DNA of 64,000 nucleotides from Leptolinea sp964424035 (lineage in GTDB: Bacteria; Chloroflexota; Anaerolineae; Anaerolineales; Anaerolineaceae): positions 1 to 64,000 of the forward strand of contig CAYRHB010000001.1 in the NCBI GenBank assembly GCA_964424035.1, read 5' to 3'. Numbering within the stretch: position 1 is the stretch's first letter; each line of letters begins with the position of its first letter. A program made the position numbers and the translations under genes. The notes under the pieces were generated by a model that saw nothing but the letters and a program-made list of their open reading frames with translations, searched no databases and had not been told where the DNA came from. Positions 54,979 to 63,163 of this stretch are shown here, piece after piece.

Positions 54979-56067
54979 ATGCGAATCCTGTACGCTTCCC
55001 GCGGTTTGGGGGTGCACGATGAACGGTTTTTACGGGCACTTTCAAATTCCGGACATGATATTTTCTTTTTGCCGCTGACCCCGGCTGTAGTTCCGGGGCT
55101 TATATTACCTTATGGAGTCCGGCAAATCCATCAGACGGCTGATTCTGGAATTACAACACATACCATCGGGACATTGCTGGAAAAATGGAAAATTGATCTG
55201 GTACACGCCGGGCCTGTGAACGATGTGGCACGGGCTTTCGCTTTCTGTGGTTTTAAACCCCTGGTCAGCATGTCGTGGGGATTTGATCTTCTCTGGGATG
55301 CTGAACGGGAGCTGCTGGTCTGGATGGCCATTAAGGAGGCCCTTGAACACACCAGTGTCTTTTTCTGTGATGCCCATAGCGTGGAAAAAAAGGCTGTTGA
55401 CGAATACGGATTTGATCCGTCGCGAATTGTCGTTTTTCCCTGGGGAGTGGATCATGACTTGTTCCATTCCACCGGTTCCAGATTGGGAAAACCGGCGAAT
55501 GAGCCGCTAAGAATATTCTCAAACCGTGCCTGGGAAGACCAGTACGGTGTTGACGTGCTGGTTGATGGACTGATCCGGGCCGGAAATACCGGCTTGCAGT
55601 TTTCCGCCACCCTGGCCGGAGATGGATCCATGCGGGCTGATCTTCAGGAGAAGATCAGCCGGTCAGCGATCAGCCGGCAAGTTAAATTTGTCGGACGCAT
55701 CTCACAAACAGACCTTCCCGCGTATTATTCCGAAGCGGATATCTTCATCAGCGCATCGCATGTTGATGGCTCATCTCTGTCATTGATGGAAGCCATGTCG
55801 TGTGGAACAGTCCCGGTCGTGAGTGATATTCCCAGCAACAAAGAATGGGTGGAAGACGGGAAGAGTGGTTACCTGTTTACTGATGGTGACAGCGTTCATC
55901 TGGCTTCAAGGCTGCTGGCATTGGATAAAGTCAGAACCGGACTTCCCGGGATAAGCAGGCAGGCGCAGCAGGTGGCGGAAGAGCGGGCTGATTGGGAAAA
56001 GAACCAGAAGATCATGCTGGATGGTTATGAACTGGCTATGAATATCCACCGGAAACAGGGTGATTAA
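54979..56067 (+). CDS. glycosyltransferase, GT4-like
   Basis: A 362-residue GT-B protein. RILYASRGLGVHDERFL is the N-terminal start, DAHSVEKKAVDEYGFDPSRI and FPWGVDHDLF mark the domain junction, and FISASHVDGSSLSLMEAMSCGTVPVVSD is the donor site, in which Asp replaces the first Glu of E-x7-E. The next gene starts one base inside its stop (TAATG). It may add the sugar made by the preceding four genes, but nothing in the sequence fixes that. Confidence 0.85.
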   Translation: MRILYASRGLGVHDERFLRALSNSGHDIFFLPLTPAVVPGLILPYGVRQIHQTADSGITTHTIGTLLEKWKIDLVHAGPVNDVARAFAFCGFKPLVSMSWGFDLLWDAERELLVWMAIKEALEHTSVFFCDAHSVEKKAVDEYGFDPSRIVVFPWGVDHDLFHSTGSRLGKPANEPLRIFSNRAWEDQYGVDVLVDGLIRAGNTGLQFSATLAGDGSMRADLQEKISRSAISRQVKFVGRISQTDLPAYYSEADIFISASHVDGSSLSLMEAMSCGTVPVVSDIPSNKEWVEDGKSGYLFTDGDSVHLASRLLALDKVRTGLPGISRQAQQVAEERADWEKNQKIMLDGYELAMNIHRKQGD

Positions 56068-58016
56068 TGGAAGACAGGAAGATCACCCGCCTTGACTGGC
56101 TGATAATCATCATTCTTGCCCTGGCTGGAATCATGCATGTGACTGGATCAATGAACAAGCCGGTTCATCCGGCGGAAGACGCGGCCATGCTGATGCGTTA
56201 TTCGATCAATCTGGCTGATGGGCATGGTATCGTCTGGAATATTGGTCAGGCTCCGGTAGACGGCGCGACCGATTTTCTCTATATGATTCTATTGGCCGGG
56301 TTGTACAGCCTTGGCATGGGATTGGAAACAGCTCCAATTCTTGTGGGCGGGGTTTCACATTTACTCACAGTATTACTGGTCTATGCGGGGATACGCTGCT
56401 TTTTTCAGGGTGGCAGATTGGCGGCTGTTTTACCGGCTGTTTTCCTCCTTTTCGGGTCGGGGCTTTTGTATGCCGAAGCCAGTTTTGGTACGCCATTCTT
56501 TGCCCTGTTCTGTACTCTGAGCTGGCTGACAGCGCAATACACCATTGAAAAACCACAATCTACCATACGAGCTTTGTTTTTTTCACTCAGCTGTCTGTTG
56601 ATGGGATTGATCCGGCCTGAAGGGGTCTTGATCGCCGGTTTCATGCTGATGGCAGTCATGTTCAAGCTGGGGTGGAAAGCATCCACCCGTGTGCTACAGG
56701 TTTTCACCGGGCTTTTTCTCTTTCTTGGCGGCGCCTATTTCCTGTGGCATTGGTCCTATTTCGGCCATCCACTTCCAAACCCGTTCTATAAAAAAGGTGG
56801 GGGGAGCCTGTATTTCCATAGCTTGCAGGAATCCTGGAAAGCCGTTCTTGAACTCGGATTCCCATTCTGGCTGGTGTATGCCGGAGGTATTGCCTATCTC
56901 GTGTGGGCAGGATTGGATCGATTGTTTGGCCGTGTCTGGTGGAACAATGTACGGTCTTTCCTGTTCCACTTGATGGAAGCTCCTACGCGGTTGACTGTGG
57001 TCAACGTTTTGCGGGTAATTGGAGGCGGACTACTGATTGTATTTACACTGGGATTGTTCCACCGTTCATCCAATTTACATGAAGCGCTGGTAATGGGACG
57101 TTATTCCGCAAACTACAGCGGTCTGCTGCTTGCGATTCTGGTTACAGGTTTGATCGCCCTTTTCAGCCAAAAATGGCTTCCGATTGTGGATCATCCAACG
57201 CAACAAAATTCCACGCTCCATCCATTTACCTGGAGCAAGGAGCAGAATGATTTCTTACGGGAAATGGTCTTTATCTTAATACCTGTAACCGGTTTTATCT
57301 TGATGTGGGTTCTGCTTTCCAATGAAATGAACTATCTTTGGCGGTTCCAGTATCCCATTCTTCCGGTCATATTAATCAGCTGGCCGCTGATATTGGACCA
57401 TCTGCGTGTGGTTTTCAAAATCCCGGAACCGGAATCATGGCATGCGAATATTCGCGGACCAGTTGTAGTGGCTGGTTTGTTACTGGCAATTGGATTGACC
57501 TGCACTCAACTGGAACGCTGGAAAATCAATTACCAGTCCGACGGGCGTTTTGATGTGGCGGAATTCCTTGCCCGTTTCACCGATAAACGTTACACGATTG
57601 CCACCACAGAAGCCGGCCTGTTGCCCCTGTATTCGGGCTGGCAGGCGTTGGATACCTGGGGTTTGAATGATGCCTGGATCGCGCATAACGGAGGGATCAC
57701 AGGCGAATACCTGTCGAAAATGGATCCTGAGATCATCATGTTCCATGCCGATTTTTCACCCCTCAATCCGAAAGAAGAGCCCGGTGATAAATGGGGTGAA
57801 ATGACGATGACATTGGATACCTATGCCCGTGAAAATGGTTATACCCTGGCTGCTGTGTACGGTGAAAGTCCGGTGGATACCCATTATTATTATGTGCGGC
57901 CTGATTTTCCTGAAAGCTCAGAGATCGTGGATTTTATCCGCAGCCTGAATGATGGTGGATACCATTATGGGTCGCGCACATTTGATTTCAATAGATTAAT
58001 GTGGAAGAAGGAATAG
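56067..58016 (+). CDS. GT-C membrane glycosyltransferase (AftB/ArnT-like)
   Basis: A 649-residue polytopic protein. After the first helix comes HPAEDAAMLMRYSINLADGHG, and then VDGATDFLYMILLA: the acidic outer-loop pattern of arabinofuranosyltransferase-like and ArnT-like GT-C enzymes. Ten or so helices follow, with an outer C-terminal domain from about 500 (FTDKRYTIATTEAGLLPLY, LNDAWIAHNGGI) that resembles one found in mycobacterial AftB relatives. Distinct from the other GT-C groups here. Coupled to the GT4 upstream. Confidence 0.75.
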   Translation: MEDRKITRLDWLIIIILALAGIMHVTGSMNKPVHPAEDAAMLMRYSINLADGHGIVWNIGQAPVDGATDFLYMILLAGLYSLGMGLETAPILVGGVSHLLTVLLVYAGIRCFFQGGRLAAVLPAVFLLFGSGLLYAEASFGTPFFALFCTLSWLTAQYTIEKPQSTIRALFFSLSCLLMGLIRPEGVLIAGFMLMAVMFKLGWKASTRVLQVFTGLFLFLGGAYFLWHWSYFGHPLPNPFYKKGGGSLYFHSLQESWKAVLELGFPFWLVYAGGIAYLVWAGLDRLFGRVWWNNVRSFLFHLMEAPTRLTVVNVLRVIGGGLLIVFTLGLFHRSSNLHEALVMGRYSANYSGLLLAILVTGLIALFSQKWLPIVDHPTQQNSTLHPFTWSKEQNDFLREMVFILIPVTGFILMWVLLSNEMNYLWRFQYPILPVILISWPLILDHLRVVFKIPEPESWHANIRGPVVVAGLLLAIGLTCTQLERWKINYQSDGRFDVAEFLARFTDKRYTIATTEAGLLPLYSGWQALDTWGLNDAWIAHNGGITGEYLSKMDPEIIMFHADFSPLNPKEEPGDKWGEMTMTLDTYARENGYTLAAVYGESPVDTHYYYVRPDFPESSEIVDFIRSLNDGGYHYGSRTFDFNRLMWKKE

Positions 58017-58018
58017 AC

Positions 58019-58792
58019 ATGCCCGAGGAGCTTCGTACCGTTGCCATTGTGCAGGCGCGCATGGGTTCAAGCCGCCTGCCCGGCAAGGTGCTTAAGGAGA
58101 TTCATGGAAAACCGATGATCGGGTGGGTCGTGGAACGCACACGAAAGTCACTTTCAGTGGATCATGTGGCTGTTGCCACGACGACCGATGCATCCGATGA
58201 TGCGATTGAAGCGTGGTGCCGGGAATCGCAGGTTGCCTGTTATCGGGGCAGCACATATGATGTGCTCGACCGCTTTTACCAGGCTGCCCGCCTTTACGCC
58301 GCTGATGTGATCGTACGGGTAACGGCCGACTGTCCGGTGATCGATCCGGGTGTGATCGATGAAACGGTATCTGCGTTTCATGAATTGGGGGTTGATTTTG
58401 CCGCCAACCGCCTTCCGCCTCCCTGGAGCCGCACGTACCCGATTGGTTTGGATACCGAAGTCTGCCGGTTTACCGCCCTTGAACGCGCATGGAAGGAAGC
58501 CGGAGCCGCCCATGAACGGGAACATGTGATGCCATACCTGTACGACGAGCCTGACCGCTTCAAGGTGTACCAGTTAAACACATCTCCGGACTATGGCTCC
58601 CTGCGTTGGACGGTGGATACTCCTGAAGATCTGATATTCATTCAGCAGGTGTTTAACCTTTTACCGGATGTTGAGAACTTTACCTGGCTTGACGTCCTGT
58701 CGATAACTCAATCCAACCCGGAGTTGAATGCCATCAATGCGGAGATAAAACATAAGGTTTTTAATGACGTGGATGCGAGGATGAAAAAATGA
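58019..58792 (+). CDS. spsF: SpsF-like cytidylyltransferase
   Basis: A 257-residue nucleotidyltransferase from the ATG at 58019 behind AAGGA. AIVQARMGSSRLPGKVL is the nucleotide-binding start of CMP-sugar synthetase relatives, followed by VAVATTTDASDDAI, CYRGSTYDVLDRFYQAA and VRVTADCPVIDP. With the sialic acid synthase-like gene upstream it would activate the product as a CMP or similar nucleotide sugar. Family members of the SpsF type also occur in spore-coat and flagellin glycosylation loci. Confidence 0.85.
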   Translation: MPEELRTVAIVQARMGSSRLPGKVLKEIHGKPMIGWVVERTRKSLSVDHVAVATTTDASDDAIEAWCRESQVACYRGSTYDVLDRFYQAARLYAADVIVRVTADCPVIDPGVIDETVSAFHELGVDFAANRLPPPWSRTYPIGLDTEVCRFTALERAWKEAGAAHEREHVMPYLYDEPDRFKVYQLNTSPDYGSLRWTVDTPEDLIFIQQVFNLLPDVENFTWLDVLSITQSNPELNAINAEIKHKVFNDVDARMKK

Positions 58793-59697
58793 TCTCAATT
58801 TTCACCGCACCCAAACCTTTTACAAATCCACATATTGCCATGATCCAGCGGAACGCCATTTGTTCTTGGAAGGCTGTTGGCGCGGATGTCATTCTGGTGG
58901 GGGATGATGAAGGTGTCTCTGAAGCTGCTGCGACATTGGGGGTTAAACATGAACCGCATGTGGAACGGAATGACTATGGAACACCAAAGATCGATTCGAT
59001 CTTCCGTCTGGGACGCAAAGCGGCAGATTGTGATGTTCTGGCATACATAAACTCTGATATTATCCTGCTGCCGGATTTCATCCGGGCGGCTGATGTCGTC
59101 ACCCGAAAACAGAAGGAATTCCTCATCATCGGCCAACGTTGGGATCTGGATGTGCGTGAGGACCTGGATTTTTCATCTGGCTGGGTTGAGCGTTTGCAGA
59201 ATGAGATCAATATCCGTGCAAGGCGACACCCGCGAGGCGGCAGTGATTATTTTCTCTTCCCGGAAAATGTGTTTGGATACATTCCACCGTTCGCCATCGG
59301 TCGGGCGGGTTGGGATAACTGGATGATCTTCGAAGCCCGTCAACGTGGTTGGAAAGTGATCGATGCCAGTGACTCAATCAACATCATTCACCAGGACCAT
59401 GATTACAGCCACCTTCCCGGAGGAAAACCGCATTACAAACTTCCAGAAACTTTTGAAAATGTGAAAGCCGCCGGGGGGAACCGAACAATCTTTACTCTGG
59501 ACGATTGTGATTACTGTCTGGCCGGTGACCGATTGGATTATTTCCCCATGAGCTGGAGGAAATTCTGGCGGGAGGTAGAGATCCTGCCACTGGTTCGCTG
59601 GCATTCCAGGAAATTAGGTGAGTTATTCTTCACCATCTTTCACCCTGTAAAAGCCTACCGGGATTGGCGGTCAAAACGATCGCAACCGCAAGCGTGA
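58789..59697 (+). CDS. GT-A-like glycosyltransferase
   Basis: A 302-residue soluble protein, ATGA-coupled to the cytidylyltransferase. It opens with SIFTAPKPFTNPHIAMIQRNAICSW as two motifs (SIFTAPKPF, IQRNAI), then VILVGDDEGV and LAYINSDIILLPDF, where NSD occupies the DxD position. GRAGWDNWMIFEARQRGW is a later conserved block. Proteins of this kind are found with GT2 genes but are poorly described; donor and acceptor are unknown. Alternatively it could be a scaffold partner of the next transferase. Confidence 0.65.
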   Translation: MISIFTAPKPFTNPHIAMIQRNAICSWKAVGADVILVGDDEGVSEAAATLGVKHEPHVERNDYGTPKIDSIFRLGRKAADCDVLAYINSDIILLPDFIRAADVVTRKQKEFLIIGQRWDLDVREDLDFSSGWVERLQNEINIRARRHPRGGSDYFLFPENVFGYIPPFAIGRAGWDNWMIFEARQRGWKVIDASDSINIIHQDHDYSHLPGGKPHYKLPETFENVKAAGGNRTIFTLDDCDYCLAGDRLDYFPMSWRKFWREVEILPLVRWHSRKLGELFFTIFHPVKAYRDWRSKRSQPQA

Positions 59698-59734
59698 TCC
59701 GGCGTGGTATAAATTATTTTTGGAGAGGTCTTTC

Positions 59735-60700
59735 ATGCGAGTTGGACAAAACCCGGCAAAATATGTAAAAACAGTCGCCCGGCCTGAACGAATCACTGTG
59801 GCTGTGTTGAACTATATTCCTTTTCTGAGTGGTTTCTATGCGGATGCCCTGGATGTATTAAAAGTTTGTTTGAATAGCGCACGCACTGATGCCGGTTTAC
59901 CGTTCGATTTGCTGGTATTTGATAACGGTTCCTGTGAAGAGGTAAAGAATTATCTGCTTACCGAACAGATGGAAGGCAGGATCCAGCATCTTTTCCTCTC
60001 GGAAAAGAATCTGGGTAAGGGCGGCGCCTGGAATATCATTCTCTCTGGATGCCCCGGAGAGATCATTGCCTATGCTGATAGTGATTGCCTTTTCTATCCG
60101 GGTTGGCTGGCCGAATCCGTCAAATTGCTCGAGGCTTTCCCGAATGTAGGGATGGTCACCGCGCGTCCTTTCCGAACCAACCCGGATTTTTATACCAGCA
60201 CGGTATCATGGGGCACAAGGGAAGACACCGCGCAGGCTGGACAATTCATACCCTGGGAAACCTTCCTCGAATTTGACCGGTCCATTGGACAGACTGATGA
60301 AGAGATTCGCAGGCATTATGACACCAGCGAGGATATTCGCCTCCAGTTCAACGGGGTTGAAGCATTGGCCGGGGCATCCCACTGGCAATTCACCGCCCGC
60401 AAGGATGTGCTTGCAAAATTCCTTCCGTTTGATATGACCCGTCCGATGGGGCAGGTGAAGCAATTGGACCAGCGTGTGAATGAAGCCGGTTATCTGCGGT
60501 TGATGCCGGTCAAACCGTTTGTCATGAACATGTCCAACACCTTGCGCAATGTCCCTGGTATTGATCCAAAGGGAAGCGATGCGGGAGTTAAAGGATCCCG
60601 GCATAATTTGATCCTGGATTTTCCACCCATTAAAAAAGTCCTGCTTTCAATGTATGATGCCATTTTCCGCTGGTATTATGACCGCCCGGCGGCGAAATAA
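59735..60700 (+). CDS. glycosyltransferase, GT2 family
   Basis: A 321-residue transferase from the ATG at 59735, preceded by a strong GGAGAGG site; a TTG at 59720 is upstream. The nucleotide site is TVAVLNYIPFLSGF and VFDNGSCEEV, the helix EKNLGKGGAWNIIL follows, and IIAYADSDCLFYPGWL holds the metal-binding D-S-D. The second half includes GVEALAGASHWQFTARKDVL. No membrane helix is present, so it acts in the cytoplasm. Acceptor unknown. Confidence 0.85.
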   Translation: MRVGQNPAKYVKTVARPERITVAVLNYIPFLSGFYADALDVLKVCLNSARTDAGLPFDLLVFDNGSCEEVKNYLLTEQMEGRIQHLFLSEKNLGKGGAWNIILSGCPGEIIAYADSDCLFYPGWLAESVKLLEAFPNVGMVTARPFRTNPDFYTSTVSWGTREDTAQAGQFIPWETFLEFDRSIGQTDEEIRRHYDTSEDIRLQFNGVEALAGASHWQFTARKDVLAKFLPFDMTRPMGQVKQLDQRVNEAGYLRLMPVKPFVMNMSNTLRNVPGIDPKGSDAGVKGSRHNLILDFPPIKKVLLSMYDAIFRWYYDRPAAK

Positions 60701-60715
60701 GGAGAACCATCCGCT

Positions 60716-62176
60716 ATGCCGGATAAAAAAAACGTATTTATCAGTGCCGACCACGGCCTGGCAATAGTTTATTTTTTACAGAGTGATGTTGTACCCACAC
60801 TTTTAAAGGCAGGAGCAGAGGTAGTCATCCTGACCGATGATGGATTGAAAGAACAGATCGAAAAACGGTTCGGGCAGACCGGTGTGCATATAGAGGGATT
60901 GCGCATGAAACAATGCCGGAAATATGCCGACACTGTCGATCCATCAGCCCAATGGTGGTTGAATTTTCTGCGCCGGGTGGGTGCCTCAAGCAGGATCAAC
61001 GTGGAAGCGTTGACCAGTCATGTACGCCAGGTGGATGTGGAAGCCTCAAAACGGCGCCGCAGCATAATGCCCGTTATGAAGGCGGCCATTGGCCTGATGC
61101 GGCGCTCAAAAATCGCACGGAGGATGATCTACCGGTCACAGTTGAAATATGATCCAGAGCTATACACTGACCTGTTTGAAAAATATAAACCGGATCTGGT
61201 GATCGCCAGCACACCGGGATGGCGGTTTGACCGTTATCTGCTGCGCCAGGCGGCAAAACGCGGCATCAAAACAGCCGCCGTGGTGGTGGGGTGGGATAAT
61301 CCTTCCAGTTACAGCCTGCCGGGTGCGCCGGTGGATTGGATCACCTGTTGGTCTGAGATCCAGAAACAGGAACTGGTGGAAGGCGATGACTGGCTGCCCG
61401 GGAGAGTGAATGTGGGGGGTATCCCATCATATGATGGTTATTTCCGCAAGCAGTGGTTGATGACTCGCGACGAGTACTTCAAATTGCATGATCTCGATCC
61501 GAACCGCAAACTACTTTCGTATGCGAGCAGCTTTATCACGTTTTCACCGAACATCCAGAATATTGAGGCGCTGGCAAGGCTGGTTTCTGAAGACCAACTG
61601 GCCGAGCCTTCGCAATTACTCATCCGGCTTCATCCCAACCATTTTATGAGCGAGCCGCTGTTTGCTGCGGAGCGTGAAAAAGTGCGGGCCATGGTTAAAG
61701 AGCTGCCGCATGTTCATCTGGTTGAACCAGTTCCACTGGGCGGAGAGCTCGGATATTATTCCGGAGAAGACATGCCGGAAAAGACTTCCATGATGGCTTA
61801 TTCGGATGTGTTTCTTACCGTATATTCGACCATGGTTGTGGAAGAAGCCATCCACGGGCAGCCGATTGTGGCAGTGTGCATCGACGCTCCGGGGGGATGG
61901 AACCAGCCGGGCCGATTTTCCCTGCCACTTTCACAGATCGGGGAATGGCCGACCCATCAACGTTTCCGTGATGCAGGCGCCGGGCGGGTGGCTTTGAATG
62001 AAACCGAACTTCGAGATATGATCAATATCTATCTGAAAAATCCCGGTATCGACGGCGACCAGCGAGAAAAGTTTATCCGGGATGAAGTTACATTTACAGA
62101 TGGATCAGCCGGGAAACGTACCGGTGAATTCCTTGCATCTCTACTGGAAAAACCTAAACCGGAGGATTTTCGATGA
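60716..62176 (+). CDS. GT-B transferase, CDP-glycerol glycerophosphotransferase/capsule-like
   Basis: A 486-residue soluble protein behind AAGGAGAA. The first domain begins KNVFISADHGLAIVYFLQSD, and the second has VGWDNPSSYSLPGAPVDWITCWSE, VGGIPSYDGYF, LIRLHPNHFMSEP and SDVFLTVYSTMVVEEAIHGQPIV, a layout shared by TagB/F-like glycerophosphotransferases and some nonulosonate transferases. It could attach the activated acid made upstream or glycerol phosphate; no CDP-glycerol genes are present, so I prefer the former. ATGA overlap with the next gene. Confidence 0.65.
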   Translation: MPDKKNVFISADHGLAIVYFLQSDVVPTLLKAGAEVVILTDDGLKEQIEKRFGQTGVHIEGLRMKQCRKYADTVDPSAQWWLNFLRRVGASSRINVEALTSHVRQVDVEASKRRRSIMPVMKAAIGLMRRSKIARRMIYRSQLKYDPELYTDLFEKYKPDLVIASTPGWRFDRYLLRQAAKRGIKTAAVVVGWDNPSSYSLPGAPVDWITCWSEIQKQELVEGDDWLPGRVNVGGIPSYDGYFRKQWLMTRDEYFKLHDLDPNRKLLSYASSFITFSPNIQNIEALARLVSEDQLAEPSQLLIRLHPNHFMSEPLFAAEREKVRAMVKELPHVHLVEPVPLGGELGYYSGEDMPEKTSMMAYSDVFLTVYSTMVVEEAIHGQPIVAVCIDAPGGWNQPGRFSLPLSQIGEWPTHQRFRDAGAGRVALNETELRDMINIYLKNPGIDGDQREKFIRDEVTFTDGSAGKRTGEFLASLLEKPKPEDFR

Positions 62177-63159
62177 AATTCCTGATAGCGGGTTTTGGAT
62201 CCATTGGAAGGCGGCATTTGAGAAATCTGCGCGCCCTGGGTGAAACCGATTTTGTTTTACTCCGTTCCCATAAATCGACCCTGCCGGATGATGAGATCGC
62301 TGGACTGCCGGTAGAATCTGATATCGAAGCCGCACTGGCGCATAAACCGGACGCGGTGATTATCTCCAACCCGACGGCGCTTCATCTGGATGTCGCCATA
62401 CCGGCGGCAAAAGCCGGATGTGCGATCCTGATGGAAAAACCGGTCTCACATTCGCTGGACCGGTTGGATGATCTAAAACAGGCTGTCGCATCCGGAGGCG
62501 CGGGCATTCTGCTGGGTTATCAATTCCGTTTTCACCCCGGACTGCAGCAGATCGAGACCTGGCTGCGGAATGGCATGATCGGCCGTCCATTGTCATACAG
62601 AGCCCACTGGGGAGAATTTCTACCCAACTGGCATCCGTGGGAGGATTACCGGACCAGCTATACGTCCCGGTCAGATCTGGGAGGCGGCGTGGTTGTGACG
62701 TTAAGCCACCCCATCGATTATGTGCGCTGGTTGTTTGATGATGTAAAAACACTGTGGGCATTTTCAGGCCGCTTGAGCGACCTTGAAGTGCAGGTGGAAG
62801 ATTACGCGGAGATCGGTATGCAACACAGGAGTGGTGTAACCGGCAGCCTGCACCTGGATTATTTCCAGCAGCCTCCTTCACATACTCTGGAAATCAATGG
62901 AACCGAAGGCCGGATGACCTGGGACAACGCCAGTGGAACAGCCCGCCTGTTCCGGGTTGAATACGGTGATTGGAAGGAAGCCGCATTACCGGAGACTTTC
63001 GACCGGAACGATCTGTTTATCGCCGAAACCCGGCATTTCCTTGATGTCGCCCGCAAACAGGCAGATCCGATATGCACATTGGAAGACGGCGAAGCTGTGT
63101 TGAGAATTTGCCTGGCTGTTCATCAGTCCGCATCAAGCGGTGAAATGGTAAAACTGTAA
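62173..63159 (+). CDS. Gfo/Idh/MocA-family oxidoreductase
   Basis: A 328-residue NAD(P)-dependent enzyme. FLIAGFGSIGRRHLRNLRALG is the N-terminal nucleotide site split over FLIAGFGSIG and RRHLRNL, the catalytic lysine is in LMEKPVSHS, and LGGGVVVTLSHPIDYVRWLF forms the family's second-domain motif. It begins in an ATGA overlap with the transferase. Members next to SpsE/SpsF-type genes often act in the same sugar-acid pathway, perhaps by oxidation at C3 or C4, but the reaction is unknown. It differs clearly from the dehydrogenase at 27168. Confidence 0.8.
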   Translation: MKFLIAGFGSIGRRHLRNLRALGETDFVLLRSHKSTLPDDEIAGLPVESDIEAALAHKPDAVIISNPTALHLDVAIPAAKAGCAILMEKPVSHSLDRLDDLKQAVASGGAGILLGYQFRFHPGLQQIETWLRNGMIGRPLSYRAHWGEFLPNWHPWEDYRTSYTSRSDLGGGVVVTLSHPIDYVRWLFDDVKTLWAFSGRLSDLEVQVEDYAEIGMQHRSGVTGSLHLDYFQQPPSHTLEINGTEGRMTWDNASGTARLFRVEYGDWKEAALPETFDRNDLFIAETRHFLDVARKQADPICTLEDGEAVLRICLAVHQSASSGEMVKL

Positions 63160-63163
63160 GATC

